Source of the DNA: Vibrio rarus
GTDB taxonomy: Bacteria > Pseudomonadota > Gammaproteobacteria > Enterobacterales > Vibrionaceae
Assembly (NCBI RefSeq): GCF_024347075.1
Contig: NZ_AP024901.1
Span: 62,001 to 126,000, forward strand
DNA: 64,000 nucleotides
Direction: 5' to 3'
Below, one piece after another: positions 17,795 to 27,131 of the stretch. The number at the start of each line of letters is the position of its first letter. Position 1 is the first letter of the stretch. The notes below the pieces were generated by a model, which made no database searches, had not been told where the DNA came from, and saw only the letters and a list, made by a program, of their open reading frames with translations. A program made the translations under genes and the position numbers.

Positions 17795-17916
17795 TGGTTA
17801 GAGTCTGCAAAGCCATAGGTAAGATGGTTTGTGACCACCTTAAACATTATTTTCGTATTAAGTGTTGAGATAATGCATTGAAATGAACATGTTACTAAGG
17901 TGCTTTACAGAACATA
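17774..17916 (+). repeat. Duplicated ppiC 3'-end fragment
   Basis: AAGGTGCTTTACAGGACATA at 17774-17793, the last codons and stop of ppiC, recurs with one change at 17897-17916, 123 bases downstream. The rest of 17795-18149 contains no credible gene. Confidence 0.7.
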
Positions 17917-17939
17917 ATCGCCACTTAAACCAACAAAGA

Positions 17940-17962
17940 GCGAACAATCGAGTTCGCTTTTT
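17940..17962 (+). terminator. Terminator downstream of ppiC
   Basis: GCGAAC pairs with GTTCGC over a six-base loop and five T residues follow. It stands about 145 bases past the ppiC stop, just after the duplicated fragment. Confidence 0.65.
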
Positions 17963-18149
17963 ATAGCCTTATGAATCACATTTGAATGCAGCCTCAAGTG
18001 CAACGCCATCCTCGAACTGTTCAAAACAGACATTGTTGGTGAAATCTTCATCTATTTTACCTAAAAATTATAAATATCCATACTTGTTCATACCTTACTT
18101 TGAAAACCATCTAAACTGTTTTTAGAGGATTGTATTACAAGGATTTTTT

Positions 18150-19232
18150 ATGAACTCTTCGCAAGATTTTTCTAAGCATGCTATCGATGCCTTTATTAAG
18201 ATAATCATTGTTGGTGTGTTGTTATTTTGGTGCTTTCAAATCTTGAGGCCTTTTGCTTTATTGGTTATTTGGGGAGCGATTATTGCCACAGCCCTTTTTC
18301 CTGTGGTCAAAGGTATTCAAAGTAAAACCGGTTTGTCACAAGGTAAGTCCAGTTGGTTGCTTTCGTTGTGTGGGGTAATGTTGTTGGTTTTTCCTGCTTA
18401 TTTGGTAGGAGATAGCTTGTTTAGTACGGCCGGAGATGTGTACCAGCAAGTACAAGACGGAAATTTACAGCTAAAAGCCCCTTCGGAGAGCATTAAGTCT
18501 TGGCCGGTAATCGGTGACAAACTGTACGCAACTTTACTGGGCTTTTCGCTCAATTTAACTAAGGCTTTATTGCAGTATTCTGATCAGTTAAAGGATGTTT
18601 TAGGCACCATAGCGTCTGCAGTGGGGAGTGTCGGTGGTAGTGTTGTGCAGTTTGTCATTTCGCTACTTATTGCGGGCGTATTTATGTCCAATGCCCAATC
18701 TTGTGAAAAGTCTTTCCATCAAATTTCTGTTCGCTTGGCTGGCGACTATGGCGCTCAGTTTACTCAGTTATCGGTTGCAACGGTGCGCAGTGTGGTGCAA
18801 GGCGTTATTGGTGTGGCTGTGATCCAATCATTGATGGCTGGCATTGGTTTGTATTTCGCAGGTATTCCATTTGCTGGATTATGGATGCTTGCTGTTTTGG
18901 TGGTGGCCATTATACAGCTTCCCCCCATTTTAGCGTTGATCCCGGCTCTATTTTTTGCGTGGACGACGGATACTACCTTAGTTGCGGGCATATTTACTGT
19001 GTGGTGTGTTTTAGTGAGTGCCAGTGATGCAATATTAAAACCCATGCTCATGGGGCGCGGCACAGATATTCCTATGCTAGTGATTTTACTCGGTGCCATT
19101 GGTGGCATGGCCATGTCAGGTATCGTGGGGCTATTTGTTGGGGCGGTAGTGCTGGCGGTGACTCACAGATTGTTTATTGCGTGGTTAGCCCAGTCGGATT
19201 CTGGCGTTAACCAAGGTAGTGAGAAGCCGTAA
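18150..19232 (+). CDS. AI-2E family (PerM/YdiK-like) permease
   Basis: The 360-residue membrane protein belongs to the AI-2E transporter family. It has two N-terminal membrane segments, a long central amphipathic region at about 60-150, and a C-terminal set of membrane helices. One of these carries AVLVVAIIQLPPILALIP, matching the family's conserved proline-rich helix. Members export small solutes or act as Na+/H+ antiporters, and the AI-2 role is proven only for a few. AAGGA precedes the ATG. The stop codon overlaps the start of the next gene by one base, so the two are coupled. Confidence 0.8.
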   Translation: MNSSQDFSKHAIDAFIKIIIVGVLLFWCFQILRPFALLVIWGAIIATALFPVVKGIQSKTGLSQGKSSWLLSLCGVMLLVFPAYLVGDSLFSTAGDVYQQVQDGNLQLKAPSESIKSWPVIGDKLYATLLGFSLNLTKALLQYSDQLKDVLGTIASAVGSVGGSVVQFVISLLIAGVFMSNAQSCEKSFHQISVRLAGDYGAQFTQLSVATVRSVVQGVIGVAVIQSLMAGIGLYFAGIPFAGLWMLAVLVVAIIQLPPILALIPALFFAWTTDTTLVAGIFTVWCVLVSASDAILKPMLMGRGTDIPMLVILLGAIGGMAMSGIVGLFVGAVVLAVTHRLFIAWLAQSDSGVNQGSEKP

Positions 19233-19891
19233 TGAGCAAACTATCGCAGCGAGATAATTTTTTATATTTGTTTGTTGCTCTGGTTATTTTATTGGCTGGA
19301 TGCGCGGTGATGGAGCAGTTTTTTGGTACTGGGCAGGGCGTGATTTTAGCCGGGCTACTCTTTTGCATGTCGACCTCTATTTTGGGGATAGATAAACAAA
19401 AATCCACCACCCGAGGTTGGCTTGGCTTTTTGGTCGTGCTGGTGTTTATTTCGTCTTTGATCTCTATTTTTGAAACGATAAATTTGGCCATGTTGTCGCT
19501 GGTGGCGTTAATTCTATTTATTGGCCAGTATCTAAAACATGCGACTAAGCTGATTTTAACTGCGCCAGAAATAGATAGAAATCAAATAGTAGGCTCTATC
19601 TGCATCTACTTAATGATGGGCCTGTGGTTTGCTTTTGTGCAGCTATTGTTGCTAGAAGTACTCGACGGTGGATTTAATGGTATTGAATATGGACCTTGGT
19701 TAGACAATTTATCTAAGATGATCTATTTCAGCTTTATTACGATGACATCGGTGGGGTATGGTGCCATTTCCCCGAGCGAACCGCTAACGCGATTTGTTGC
19801 GTATTTTCAAGCCATTGCCGGTGTGTTTTATCTAGCCATTTTAGTCTCAAGCCTAGTGAGCGCGGGACTCACCCAAAAGAACAACTCTTAA
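19232..19891 (+). CDS. Ion-channel protein with potassium-channel pore
   Basis: The 219-residue product has several N-terminal membrane helices, then a pore loop with selectivity filter TSVGYG (about residues 173-178) and a last helix. That is the pattern of bacterial two-helix potassium channels with extra N-terminal helices. No RCK or cyclic-nucleotide domain is present. Its ATG overlaps the stop of the AI-2E-type permease gene (TAATG), so the two form an operon and the channel may affect the permease's driving force. That link is inference. Confidence 0.8.
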   Translation: MSKLSQRDNFLYLFVALVILLAGCAVMEQFFGTGQGVILAGLLFCMSTSILGIDKQKSTTRGWLGFLVVLVFISSLISIFETINLAMLSLVALILFIGQYLKHATKLILTAPEIDRNQIVGSICIYLMMGLWFAFVQLLLLEVLDGGFNGIEYGPWLDNLSKMIYFSFITMTSVGYGAISPSEPLTRFVAYFQAIAGVFYLAILVSSLVSAGLTQKNNS

Positions 19892-19951
19892 CTAATGGCG
19901 TTATTCATCCAAGGAGCGGCTAAGTGCCTCTCTCCTTGGTGAGTATGTGAT

Positions 19952-20494
19952 TTACTCTTGGGTTTGTAGTTCAGTGAGCGTTACTTCTTCGTTAACCTCA
20001 CCTAATGTGACAAATAACGAGTGGCCGGAAATCATCAAACTAAGATCATTCGTTCTTTGTAGTGCGTGAGTTAACGCTTCAATAGGAGCAAAATCCAATT
20101 GAGTAATGGATACGTTTAACTGGCGCAATGCGGCTTGATTTTTACCAAACCACACATCGGATTTATTTTCATTAAAAGTATAAATATGAGTGTGTTTGGA
20201 TTTGCGCGTCGCTTTTTTTATTCTGTCGCTTGACGGCTCACCAACATCAATCCAAGTCAATATATCGCCAATATCGGACAACTCCCAAATATCAGGCTCA
20301 TCTTGATCGGATAACCCTTTAGTGAAGGTTAAATGTTCTGTGCTGTTGAGGCAAAAAGCCAACAAGCGAACCATCATTCTGACTTGGTTTTCAGACGGGT
20401 GTTTCGCCACAGTGAGGTTTATATCAGAATATTGGTTGCGATTTGTGTCTGCAAGGTTAACACGGAACTTATAGATTGTGGGTTTGAGCGCCAA
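19952..20494 (-). CDS. yaeQ: YaeQ family protein
   Basis: YaeQ is a small cytoplasmic protein with a PD-(D/E)XK-like fold and unclear function. The conserved body runs from ALKPTIYKFRVNLAD through DEPDIWELSD and ILTWIDVGEPSSDRIKKA. The open frame reaches back to 20746, but that part is a shadow of the cold-shock gene. A TTG at 20494, preceded by GGA, yields a 180-residue protein beginning exactly where YaeQ proteins begin (normally ALKATIYK after Met). TTG is therefore the preferred start. It lies downstream of the csp gene on the same strand, past the csp terminator. Confidence 0.8.
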   Translation of the reverse strand: MALKPTIYKFRVNLADTNRNQYSDINLTVAKHPSENQVRMMVRLLAFCLNSTEHLTFTKGLSDQDEPDIWELSDIGDILTWIDVGEPSSDRIKKATRKSKHTHIYTFNENKSDVWFGKNQAALRQLNVSITQLDFAPIEALTHALQRTNDLSLMISGHSLFVTLGEVNEEVTLTELQTQE

Positions 20495-20548
20495 AGTAGG
20501 ATTCCAGAAAATAGGATGTAGGCGTGTGATTATATAGATAATAGGGGA

Positions 20549-20578
20549 TAAAAGTAAGCCAGCAAGGTACTGGCTTAC
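20549..20578 (-). terminator. Terminator of the cold-shock gene
   Basis: On the minus strand GTAAGCCAG pairs with CTGGCTTAC around seven bases, followed by TTTT. It stands between the csp stop and the yaeQ start. Confidence 0.8.
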
Positions 20579-20588
20579 GAAGCTCAGA

Positions 20589-20798
20589 TTATACTGCGCG
20601 AATTTGTTCTGCTTGTGGGCCTTTTTGACCTGTAGTAACAACAAATTCAACTTTTTGGCCTTCAGCAAGAGTGCGGAAACCGTCACCTTGGATAGCAGAG
20701 AAGTGAGCGAATACGTCTGGACCGTTTTCTTGTTGAATAAACCCAAAACCTTTTGTTTCGTTAAACCATTTTACGGTGCCAGTAACTGTGTTTGACAT
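20589..20798 (-). CDS. Cold-shock protein (CspA family)
   Basis: A 69-residue single cold-shock domain. It carries both RNA-binding motifs, KGFGFIQQ and VFAHFS, and the ending [10 protein letters not shown]. It binds single-stranded nucleic acid and melts mRNA structure in the cytoplasm. AAGGA precedes the ATG at good spacing. A promoter candidate (20950-20977) predicts a 5' leader of roughly 145 bases, as in cold-inducible csp genes, so cold regulation at mRNA level is plausible. Which Csp paralogue it corresponds to is not decidable by eye. Confidence 0.95.
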   Translation of the reverse strand: MSNTVTGTVKWFNETKGFGFIQQENGPDVFAHFSAIQGDGFRTLAEGQKVEFVVTTGQKGPQAEQIRAV

Positions 20799-20949
20799 TG
20801 TCAGTTTTCCTTTGAGATATAACTAAATTTAGCCTGTTGCGACCATTCTAAGCGCAAGTAATAAGTTATTTTTACTCTGAAATACATCGTGCTGACAAGT
20901 CGTCAACGCTTCAATTAAAGAACAAAAACAAAATTTTCTTACCCGATTT

Positions 20950-20977
20950 AGTGTATAGAGCAGAGGTAATAAGTCAA
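20950..20977 (-). promoter_or_regulatory. Candidate promoter of the csp gene with long leader
   Basis: Read on the minus strand, TTGACT and TACACT are separated by 16 bases. Transcription would start near 20943, leaving about 145 untranslated bases before the ATG. No real gene was found in 20799-21148; the 67-codon frame at 20829-21032 lies in this leader and resembles nothing known. Confidence 0.5.
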
Positions 20978-21148
20978 TAAAATCACCGCAGTAGCGCAGG
21001 AGGTATTGTTCAATTCTGTTATGTATATTCAACTTTTCTCATATAAATTTTAATCTTGTCATCAATGTAACCAGATTGTCATTATACAGTGTGTTGAGTT
21101 CGCACCGTCTCCCTGTACAATAAGACAAATTAAAAAAAGGACGTGATT

Positions 21149-21547
21149 ATGAAAGCATCGGTATCTTGGGTTAATGACTTTAAATTTATCGGAGAATCCC
21201 AGTCGGGTCATTCCATTGTTTTAGATGGTAGTGGTGGTAAAACCGCACCTAGCCCAATGGAGTTGGTACTTATTGCCGCAGGTGGGTGCAGTTCTGTGGA
21301 TATGGTGGACGGCTTAAAAAGTGTCAATCAAGATGTTACGACGTGTGTAGCCAAACTCTCTGGTGAGCGCCGCGAGATCGCACCTAGATTTTTTACCACG
21401 ATTAATATTCACTTTGAAGTTTCAGGAAATGATCTCGATCCTGCGATTGTAGCGAAAGTAGCCCAAGACTCTTTAGAGAAATATTGTTCAGTGTGCTTGA
21501 TGTTAGATAAGGCAGTAACACTGACACATTCTTGGGAAATTGTATAA
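21149..21547 (+). CDS. OsmC/YhfA family protein
   Basis: The 132-residue protein belongs to the OsmC/Ohr fold, closest to the YhfA branch. The features seen are VLIAAGGCSSVDMV with the first conserved cysteine and LEKYCSVCLML with the second. In Ohr and OsmC these cysteines reduce organic peroxides; in the YhfA branch the activity is less clear. ATG 21149 is preceded by AAAGG eight bases away, while GTG at 21143 is the longest start. It is divergent from the csp gene and ends at a terminator shared with a lipoprotein gene. Confidence 0.85.
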   Translation: MKASVSWVNDFKFIGESQSGHSIVLDGSGGKTAPSPMELVLIAAGGCSSVDMVDGLKSVNQDVTTCVAKLSGERREIAPRFFTTINIHFEVSGNDLDPAIVAKVAQDSLEKYCSVCLMLDKAVTLTHSWEIV

Positions 21548-21553
21548 ATACCA

Positions 21554-21592
21554 AAAAAAAGCCCCGTAGAGCGCAGGCTCATGGGGCTTTAT
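21554..21592. terminator. Terminator between osmC-like and lipoprotein genes
   Basis: AAAGCCCC pairs with GGGGCTTT over about 17 bases. The minus-strand T run has eight residues, so the lipoprotein gene is the main user. Confidence 0.8.
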
Positions 21593-21612
21593 CAATGTCA
21601 TTTTAATCGCAA

Positions 21613-21909
21613 TTATGCGTTTGTTGCCGGCTCAGTTGTTGTAGACTGATTCTCTGGTCGTTCATCTTCATGATTTTGATAGTAGTATTCCCAAATGTCA
21701 TACTTTTCATCATCAGACAATTCACAATAAGTCACACGGTTACCATTCTCCGTGGCACGCTCGATATCATGATTTTGTTGTACACAATACATAGAGGCTT
21801 TGCTTGTAATTGGATCCCAGTCCTTGACGGTGTACTCATCAGGCTCACTTGCACAACCCGCTAGTAGCACAGTGCCTGTCATTACAGATAAAAGAAGTGC
21901 TTTCTTCAT
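21613..21909 (-). CDS. Small hypothetical lipoprotein
   Basis: This 98-residue product has a lipoprotein signal with LLAGC lipobox (Cys about residue 19). The mature part is acidic and tyrosine-rich (WEYYYQNHEDE), with two cysteines. I recognise no domain. The ATG at 21909 follows TGGAG well; an upstream ATG at 21924 adds five residues and is less likely. Confidence 0.65.
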   Translation of the reverse strand: MKKALLLSVMTGTVLLAGCASEPDEYTVKDWDPITSKASMYCVQQNHDIERATENGNRVTYCELSDDEKYDIWEYYYQNHEDERPENQSTTTEPATNA

Positions 21910-22041
21910 TATTATTGGCTCCAAAGAACTAAATTGTTTTAGTTTATCTGAATTAGTGTACGAGATATCTTAATTAATTCAATAGTTAACCATGGCTTAC
22001 ATGCTAAAATAATTGCCAGTTCCCCCATTTAAACCTCGTTT

Positions 22042-22560
22042 ATGCGCCATTTAAAAACCGTCGTTCACCCTCAACTGACCGATCTTGCTAGCCTGCGTAT
22101 TATGCAAAGGCGTGCCACTCGGGCCATAGTGCTTCAAGGAGAGGTCATCTTGCTACTTTACACTGAGCGTTATCACGATTATTCGTTACCTGGTGGGGGT
22201 GTTGATGAAGGTGAAGATCTACAGGCAGGCTTGGTACGTGAACTTGAAGAGGAGACAGGGGCGAGAAACATACGCAATATCCAACCCTTTGGTGTGTTTG
22301 AAGAGTATCGTCCTTGGTATAAAGACGGTGCCGACGTCATGCGTATGTTCTCTTATTGTTATACCTGTAGTGTAGACGCTCAACTAGGAGCGCCTAATTT
22401 TGAAGATTATGAGATAAAAAATGGCATGCAGGCCGTGTGGATTAATATTCATGATGCGATTGCGCATAATCAACGAACCCTATCAGACAGTGATAAAAAA
22501 GGTCTCAGCATTGAACGAGAAACGTTTTTACTGCATTTGATAGCGAAAGAGCTATTATGA
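22042..22560 (+). CDS. Nudix hydrolase
   Basis: The 172-residue protein carries a complete Nudix box starting at GGGVDEGEDLQAGLVREL and continuing EEETGA, with the REUXEE glutamates that bind divalent metal. Nudix enzymes cleave nucleoside diphosphates linked to another moiety. The substrate is not predictable here. Its stop codon overlaps the end of the converging ion-channel gene by six bases. Confidence 0.85.
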   Translation: MRHLKTVVHPQLTDLASLRIMQRRATRAIVLQGEVILLLYTERYHDYSLPGGGVDEGEDLQAGLVRELEEETGARNIRNIQPFGVFEEYRPWYKDGADVMRMFSYCYTCSVDAQLGAPNFEDYEIKNGMQAVWINIHDAIAHNQRTLSDSDKKGLSIERETFLLHLIAKELL

Positions 22561-23325
22561 TTTTTGGTTTCTAATCAATTGCTTGAGCTCATCAATTTCA
22601 CTATGTAGAGCATCAAGCTCCCGTTTTAATTCTTTACGTTCTTTGGCTTCATTTTGGCTAGCTTGCTGATCTTCTTCGGTCATAAACCAATTGGCCACAA
22701 GCCCAGTAAAGGTACCAAATAGGCCCACTCCTGCGGTCATTAATACGGCGGCTACCGCTCTACCTTGTGGTGTGACAGGGTAGTAATCTCCGTAACCTAC
22801 TGTGGTAATAGTCACAAATGACCACCAAAGTGCATCGCTGGCATTTTGGATATTGGACTCAGCTAAGCCCTTTTCAAACTGCAAGATACCAATTGCGCCA
22901 AAGATAACCACCAGTACAGAGATACTGGCGACGATGGAAAAGGTGCCTTCACGGCGGTTATGGAATAAATAATAGAGGATGATTTTGGTCGAGCGAATGG
23001 CTTTTAGCATACGCAAAAACCGGACTAGGTGAATAAAACGGCCATAACGTAAAGCGTCCACCATTGGGATACTCGAAAGAAGATCAATCCAGCCCCATTT
23101 CATAAAGGCCATTTTATTAGGGGCTCGATGAAAACGATGCAGAAAATCCGTTAAAAATACCATACACACTAAGCTATCTATGGTTGAAAGCAGTTCTCTG
23201 GTATCAGGATCAAGCTGAAAGGCATTTTCAACAAATAGTGCCAACAATACATAGACTGACAGAACTAAGGTTAAAAATTGCAGCGGGCCAAGCTCATGTT
23301 TTGCTTGTCTTAAGTGTATGCTCAT
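22555..23325 (-). CDS. Voltage-gated-type potassium channel
   Basis: The product (256 residues) resembles six-helix voltage-gated potassium channels. A helix with regularly spaced arginines (RFIHLVRFLRMLKAIRS) looks like the S4 voltage sensor. The selectivity filter TTVGYGD follows with its pore helix. The last 35 residues are a charged coiled coil (ELKRELDALHSEIDELKQ). The open frame extends to 23364 inside ybjQ, but MSIHLRQ at 23325, eight bases past the ybjQ stop, is the natural start. It is probably cotranscribed with ybjQ. Confidence 0.85.
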   Translation of the reverse strand: MSIHLRQAKHELGPLQFLTLVLSVYVLLALFVENAFQLDPDTRELLSTIDSLVCMVFLTDFLHRFHRAPNKMAFMKWGWIDLLSSIPMVDALRYGRFIHLVRFLRMLKAIRSTKIILYYLFHNRREGTFSIVASISVLVVIFGAIGILQFEKGLAESNIQNASDALWWSFVTITTVGYGDYYPVTPQGRAVAAVLMTAGVGLFGTFTGLVANWFMTEEDQQASQNEAKERKELKRELDALHSEIDELKQLIRNQKS

Positions 23326-23332
23326 TGTTTGG

Positions 23333-23653
23333 CTAGTTAATTGTAACAGCAGTGCCTGTAGCACTGACCATAAGCATGCCGTTATCTTTACCTAAAACTT
23401 GGTAGTCGATATCAATACCTACGATGGCATTAGCGCCCATATCTTGGGCTTTTTGCTGTAACTCTTGCATGGCAATGGTACGAGCTCGCTCTAATTCTTT
23501 TTCATAAGTCCCTGAACGTCCGCCGACGAAATCACGTATACCTGCGAACATATCTTTAAGAAAGTTGGCTCCTAAAATAACCTCACCAGACATCACGCCG
23601 TGATAGTGAACAATGTGTTTACCTTCAATGGAAGGGGTAGTCGTCATTAACAT
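23333..23653 (-). CDS. ybjQ: YbjQ/UPF0145 family protein
   Basis: The 106-residue protein is a YbjQ homologue, a small pentamer-forming family often labelled heavy-metal-binding with no proven role. The family blocks seen are [16 protein letters not shown], a charged [13 protein letters not shown] helix, and [14 protein letters not shown]. An ATG at 23647 is an alternative start. It precedes the potassium-channel gene in the same operon, a pairing whose meaning is unclear. Confidence 0.85.
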   Translation of the reverse strand: MLMTTTPSIEGKHIVHYHGVMSGEVILGANFLKDMFAGIRDFVGGRSGTYEKELERARTIAMQELQQKAQDMGANAIVGIDIDYQVLGKDNGMLMVSATGTAVTIN

Positions 23654-23774
23654 ATTGAGACCTTTACATTTTTTAGAGTTCTATTTGTTTGATGTTAAAC
23701 GGTTTTTAATTAAATTCACACTAAAACCTGTGCATATCAATGGTGTGTTTGAGTCCCAATCTCCGCACAGGATT

Positions 23775-24683
23775 TTAACCCAGGGCATGATTAATGAAGT
23801 CAATAAATAACCTGAGCCTAGCGGGCATATATTGGGTTTGTGCATATTGCATTAGTACACTTCCATGATGATTACTGGTTACCGTCCAATCGTCGAGAAC
23901 TTGTACCACCTCGCCATGCTGCAGAGCGTTTTCAACAACAAAGTCATGGAATAAGCCTATACCTAAGTGATTCTTTACGCCATCAAACCTAAGTTGCGCT
24001 TGGTTTACGGCGTATCTTCCTTGAACAGTAACCGATTGTGATTGTTCTTCTTTGTGAAACGTCCAAATGTTGTCATGTTCCGTTTCGGCCAAATACAAAC
24101 AGTTATGATGAATAAGATCGCTAGGGTGGCTAGGGTGACCGTGCTTCATCAAGTAAGGTTTTGAGGCACACAGTAATAAGCGGGTTTGACCCAGCTCTTT
24201 TAGTATTAACTGTTCATCTGGCAAATCCGTCAGTTTGAACGCAATATCAATACCTTGTTTATGAAAATCTACTGCGCCGTCAATGGCTCTTGCTTTGATC
24301 TGTATCTTTGGATATTTTTTTAGAAAATCAAGAATTAAAGGTTGTAATACCGACGATAAAAACGCCTCAGGAGCGGAAATTAGAATGCTTCCCTGCGCCT
24401 GAGTATGACTGGCTGACGACAACTCTACTGCTTGTTCTGCTGCTCCGAGCATTTTTGTGGCTTGGTCATAGACTTTTTGGCCTTCTTCTGTGATGCGAAG
24501 AGTACGGGTAGTACGCTCAATCAGTTTGACAGCAAGCGCCTTTTCTAGGCGGGTAATCGTTTTGGATACCGCTGAAGGAGTCATAGCTAACCTATTGGCT
24601 GCATTGGTAAAATTGCCTTGTTGAACCACTAGCGTATAAGTGGCTAAATCGGGTAACAGCGCCATCAGTTGAGTTGTTTTCAT
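23775..24683 (-). CDS. LysR-family transcriptional regulator
   Basis: The 302-residue protein begins with the LysR winged helix-turn-helix (NFTNAANRLAMTPSAVSKTI, residues about 24-43) followed by an effector-binding domain. The ending resembles the subgroup that recognises small aromatic or quinone effectors. It is divergent from kbl-tdh, separated by 163 bases, so it may regulate threonine catabolism. LysR proteins often control divergent neighbours, but this is inference. Confidence 0.85.
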   Translation of the reverse strand: MKTTQLMALLPDLATYTLVVQQGNFTNAANRLAMTPSAVSKTITRLEKALAVKLIERTTRTLRITEEGQKVYDQATKMLGAAEQAVELSSASHTQAQGSILISAPEAFLSSVLQPLILDFLKKYPKIQIKARAIDGAVDFHKQGIDIAFKLTDLPDEQLILKELGQTRLLLCASKPYLMKHGHPSHPSDLIHHNCLYLAETEHDNIWTFHKEEQSQSVTVQGRYAVNQAQLRFDGVKNHLGIGLFHDFVVENALQHGEVVQVLDDWTVTSNHHGSVLMQYAQTQYMPARLRLFIDFINHALG

Positions 24684-24846
24684 TATCTGTGCCTATTGTT
24701 CACAAATGATATTCCATTACTGGCATTATACTCGTATCGTCTTTCTACTAAAATCTCTTTACACTGTAAATTCGTAAAATATTTTCTCTTCATATAGTGA
24801 TGTTTTGCGTTTAAGTTCCCCAGTCTATTGAAAGGATTATAGAGTC

Positions 24847-26043
24847 ATGTCTTCAGCGTTTTATAAGCAAATTCAGCAACAAATCGAAGAAGTAAAAACG
24901 GAAGGCTTATACAAGTCTGAGCGTGTTATCACATCGCAACAACAAGCTTCCGTTTCTATCTCTACTGGCAAAGATGTACTGAACTTCTGTGCAAATAACT
25001 ACTTAGGCCTAGCCAATCACCCTGAGCTTATTAAAGCGGCTCAAACAGGTATGGATGAATACGGCTTTGGTATGGCATCAGTACGCTTTATTTGTGGTAC
25101 TCAGGACATTCACAAACAGCTTGAAGCAAAACTTTCTGCTTTCTTAGGAACAGAAGACACCATTCTTTATACTTCTTGCTTCGATGCAAACGCAGGATTA
25201 TTTGAAACGATTTTAGGTAAAGAAGACGCGATTATTTCCGATGCACTTAACCACGCTTCTATTATTGATGGTGTGCGTTTATGTAAAGCAATGCGTTTTC
25301 GTTACTCAAATAACAACATGCAAGAGCTTGAGCAACAATTGATTGCCGCTGATGAAGCGGGTGCTCGCCATAAACTTATCGTAACTGATGGCGTTTTCTC
25401 AATGGATGGTGTGGTAGCTAATCTTCCAGCTATCTGTGACTTGGCAGACAAGTACAATGCATTAGTGATGGTGGATGATTCTCACGCTGTTGGCTTTATG
25501 GGTGAAACAGGTGCAGGTACTCACGATTACCACAATGTGATGGATCGCATCGATATCATTACTGGTACGCTGGGTAAAGCAATGGGGGGCGCTTCAGGCG
25601 GTTACACTTCTGGTAAGAAAGAAGTGATCGACTGGTTACGCCAACGCTCTCGTCCTTACTTGTTCTCAAACTCTGTGGCTCCGGCAATTGTATCTGCCTC
25701 ACTGCGCGTACTGGATCTTCTACAAGAAAGTAGCGATATTCGTGCACACCTTTGGGATAACGCATCACATTTCCGCACTCGTATGGAAGAAGCGGGCTTC
25801 ACTATGGGGGGCGCAGATCACGCTATCATCCCAATTATGCTTGGTGACGCAAAAGTGGCCGCAGAATTTGCGGAACGCGCTTTAGAAAAAGGCATTTACG
25901 TGGTTGGCTTCTCTTTCCCTGTAGTGCCAAAAGGCCAAGCGCGTATTCGTACTCAAATGTCTGCAGCACATACTCGTGAACAACTAGACCGCGCTATCGA
26001 TGCCTTTATTGAGGTCGGTCATGACATGGGATTGATCAAGTAA
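24847..26043 (+). CDS. kbl: Glycine C-acetyltransferase (2-amino-3-ketobutyrate CoA ligase)
   Basis: Kbl converts 2-amino-3-oxobutyrate and CoA to glycine and acetyl-CoA, the second step of threonine breakdown. The 398-residue length is standard. The family hallmarks are [12 protein letters not shown], the [10 protein letters not shown] loop, and the PLP lysine in [11 protein letters not shown] good AAGGA site precedes the ATG. It overlaps tdh by one base (TAATG), giving a coupled operon. Confidence 0.97.
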   Translation: MSSAFYKQIQQQIEEVKTEGLYKSERVITSQQQASVSISTGKDVLNFCANNYLGLANHPELIKAAQTGMDEYGFGMASVRFICGTQDIHKQLEAKLSAFLGTEDTILYTSCFDANAGLFETILGKEDAIISDALNHASIIDGVRLCKAMRFRYSNNNMQELEQQLIAADEAGARHKLIVTDGVFSMDGVVANLPAICDLADKYNALVMVDDSHAVGFMGETGAGTHDYHNVMDRIDIITGTLGKAMGGASGGYTSGKKEVIDWLRQRSRPYLFSNSVAPAIVSASLRVLDLLQESSDIRAHLWDNASHFRTRMEEAGFTMGGADHAIIPIMLGDAKVAAEFAERALEKGIYVVGFSFPVVPKGQARIRTQMSAAHTREQLDRAIDAFIEVGHDMGLIK

Positions 26044-27074
26044 TGAAAATTAAAGCACTGTCAAAACTTAAGCCTGAAGAAGGCATTTGGATGAATGAAG
26101 TGGATATGCCAGAAATGGGGCATAACGACATTCTGATCAAAATTAAGAAAACCGCCATTTGTGGTACAGACGTACATATTTATAATTGGGATACTTGGTC
26201 GCAAAATACCATTCCCGTCCCTATGGTTGTCGGCCATGAATATGTGGGTGAAATTGTCGCCATTGGTCAAGAAGTCCGTGGATTTGAAGTGGGCGACCGC
26301 GTTTCAGGTGAAGGCCATATTACTTGTGGACATTGCCGCAACTGTCGTGGCGGTCGTACTCACCTTTGTCGTAATACGATAGGGGTTGGTGTGAACCGTA
26401 CTGGTGCGTTTGCGGAGTACTTAGTGATCCCTGCGTTTAATGCATTCAAAATCCCAGATGGCATCTCTGATGATCTTGCCTCTATTTTTGACCCGTTTGG
26501 TAATGCAGTACATACCGCATTGTCATTTGATCTTGTTGGCGAAGACGTATTAATTACGGGCGCAGGCCCAATTGGTATTATGGCTGCCGCTGTTGCCAAG
26601 CATGTAGGGGCTCGTCATGTCGTGATTACAGATGTGAACGAATATCGTCTCGATCTTGCTCGTCAAATGGGCGTAACACGCGCGGTTAACGTGGCAAAAG
26701 AAAATTTAAAAGACGTTATGGCTGAGCTTAATATGACGGAAGGCTTTGATGTTGGCCTTGAAATGTCCGGCGTACAAGCAGCATTCAGCTCTATGCTAGA
26801 AACCATGAATCACGGTGGTCGCGTTGCACTGTTAGGTATTCCACCGTCAGACATGGGTATTGATTGGAACCAAGTGATCTTTAAAGGTTTAGTCATCAAA
26901 GGGATTTATGGTCGTGAGATGTTCGAGACATGGTATAAGATGGCAAGCTTGATTCAATCAGGCCTAGATCTAACGCCAATTATCACACATCACTTTAAAG
27001 TTGATGACTTCCAAAAAGGCTTTGACGCTATGCGTAGCGGGGCTTCTGGTAAAGTTATCCTTGATTGGGAATAA
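26043..27074 (+). CDS. tdh: L-threonine 3-dehydrogenase
   Basis: Tdh oxidises L-threonine with NAD+ to 2-amino-3-oxobutyrate, which Kbl then cleaves. The 343-residue zinc-dependent alcohol dehydrogenase shows CGTDVHIY with the catalytic-zinc cysteine, GHEYVGE, the structural-zinc cysteines of [15 protein letters not shown], and the GAGPIG cofactor loop. The operon ends in a terminator. Confidence 0.97.
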   Translation: MKIKALSKLKPEEGIWMNEVDMPEMGHNDILIKIKKTAICGTDVHIYNWDTWSQNTIPVPMVVGHEYVGEIVAIGQEVRGFEVGDRVSGEGHITCGHCRNCRGGRTHLCRNTIGVGVNRTGAFAEYLVIPAFNAFKIPDGISDDLASIFDPFGNAVHTALSFDLVGEDVLITGAGPIGIMAAAVAKHVGARHVVITDVNEYRLDLARQMGVTRAVNVAKENLKDVMAELNMTEGFDVGLEMSGVQAAFSSMLETMNHGGRVALLGIPPSDMGIDWNQVIFKGLVIKGIYGREMFETWYKMASLIQSGLDLTPIITHHFKVDDFQKGFDAMRSGASGKVILDWE

Positions 27075-27095
27075 CCTTCTTATTCAATAATGCAC

Positions 27096-27126
27096 AAAAC
27101 GGTGACTTAGGTTGCCGTTTTTTTAT
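27096..27126 (+). terminator. Terminator of kbl-tdh
   Basis: AAAACGG pairs with CCGTTTT around 11 bases, and a T run follows. Confidence 0.75.
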
Positions 27127-27131
27127 GGCGG

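Noticed and set aside
20829..21032. 67-codon frame upstream of the cold-shock gene
   Set aside because: It lies in the probable csp leader, resembles nothing and has no convincing ribosome binding site.
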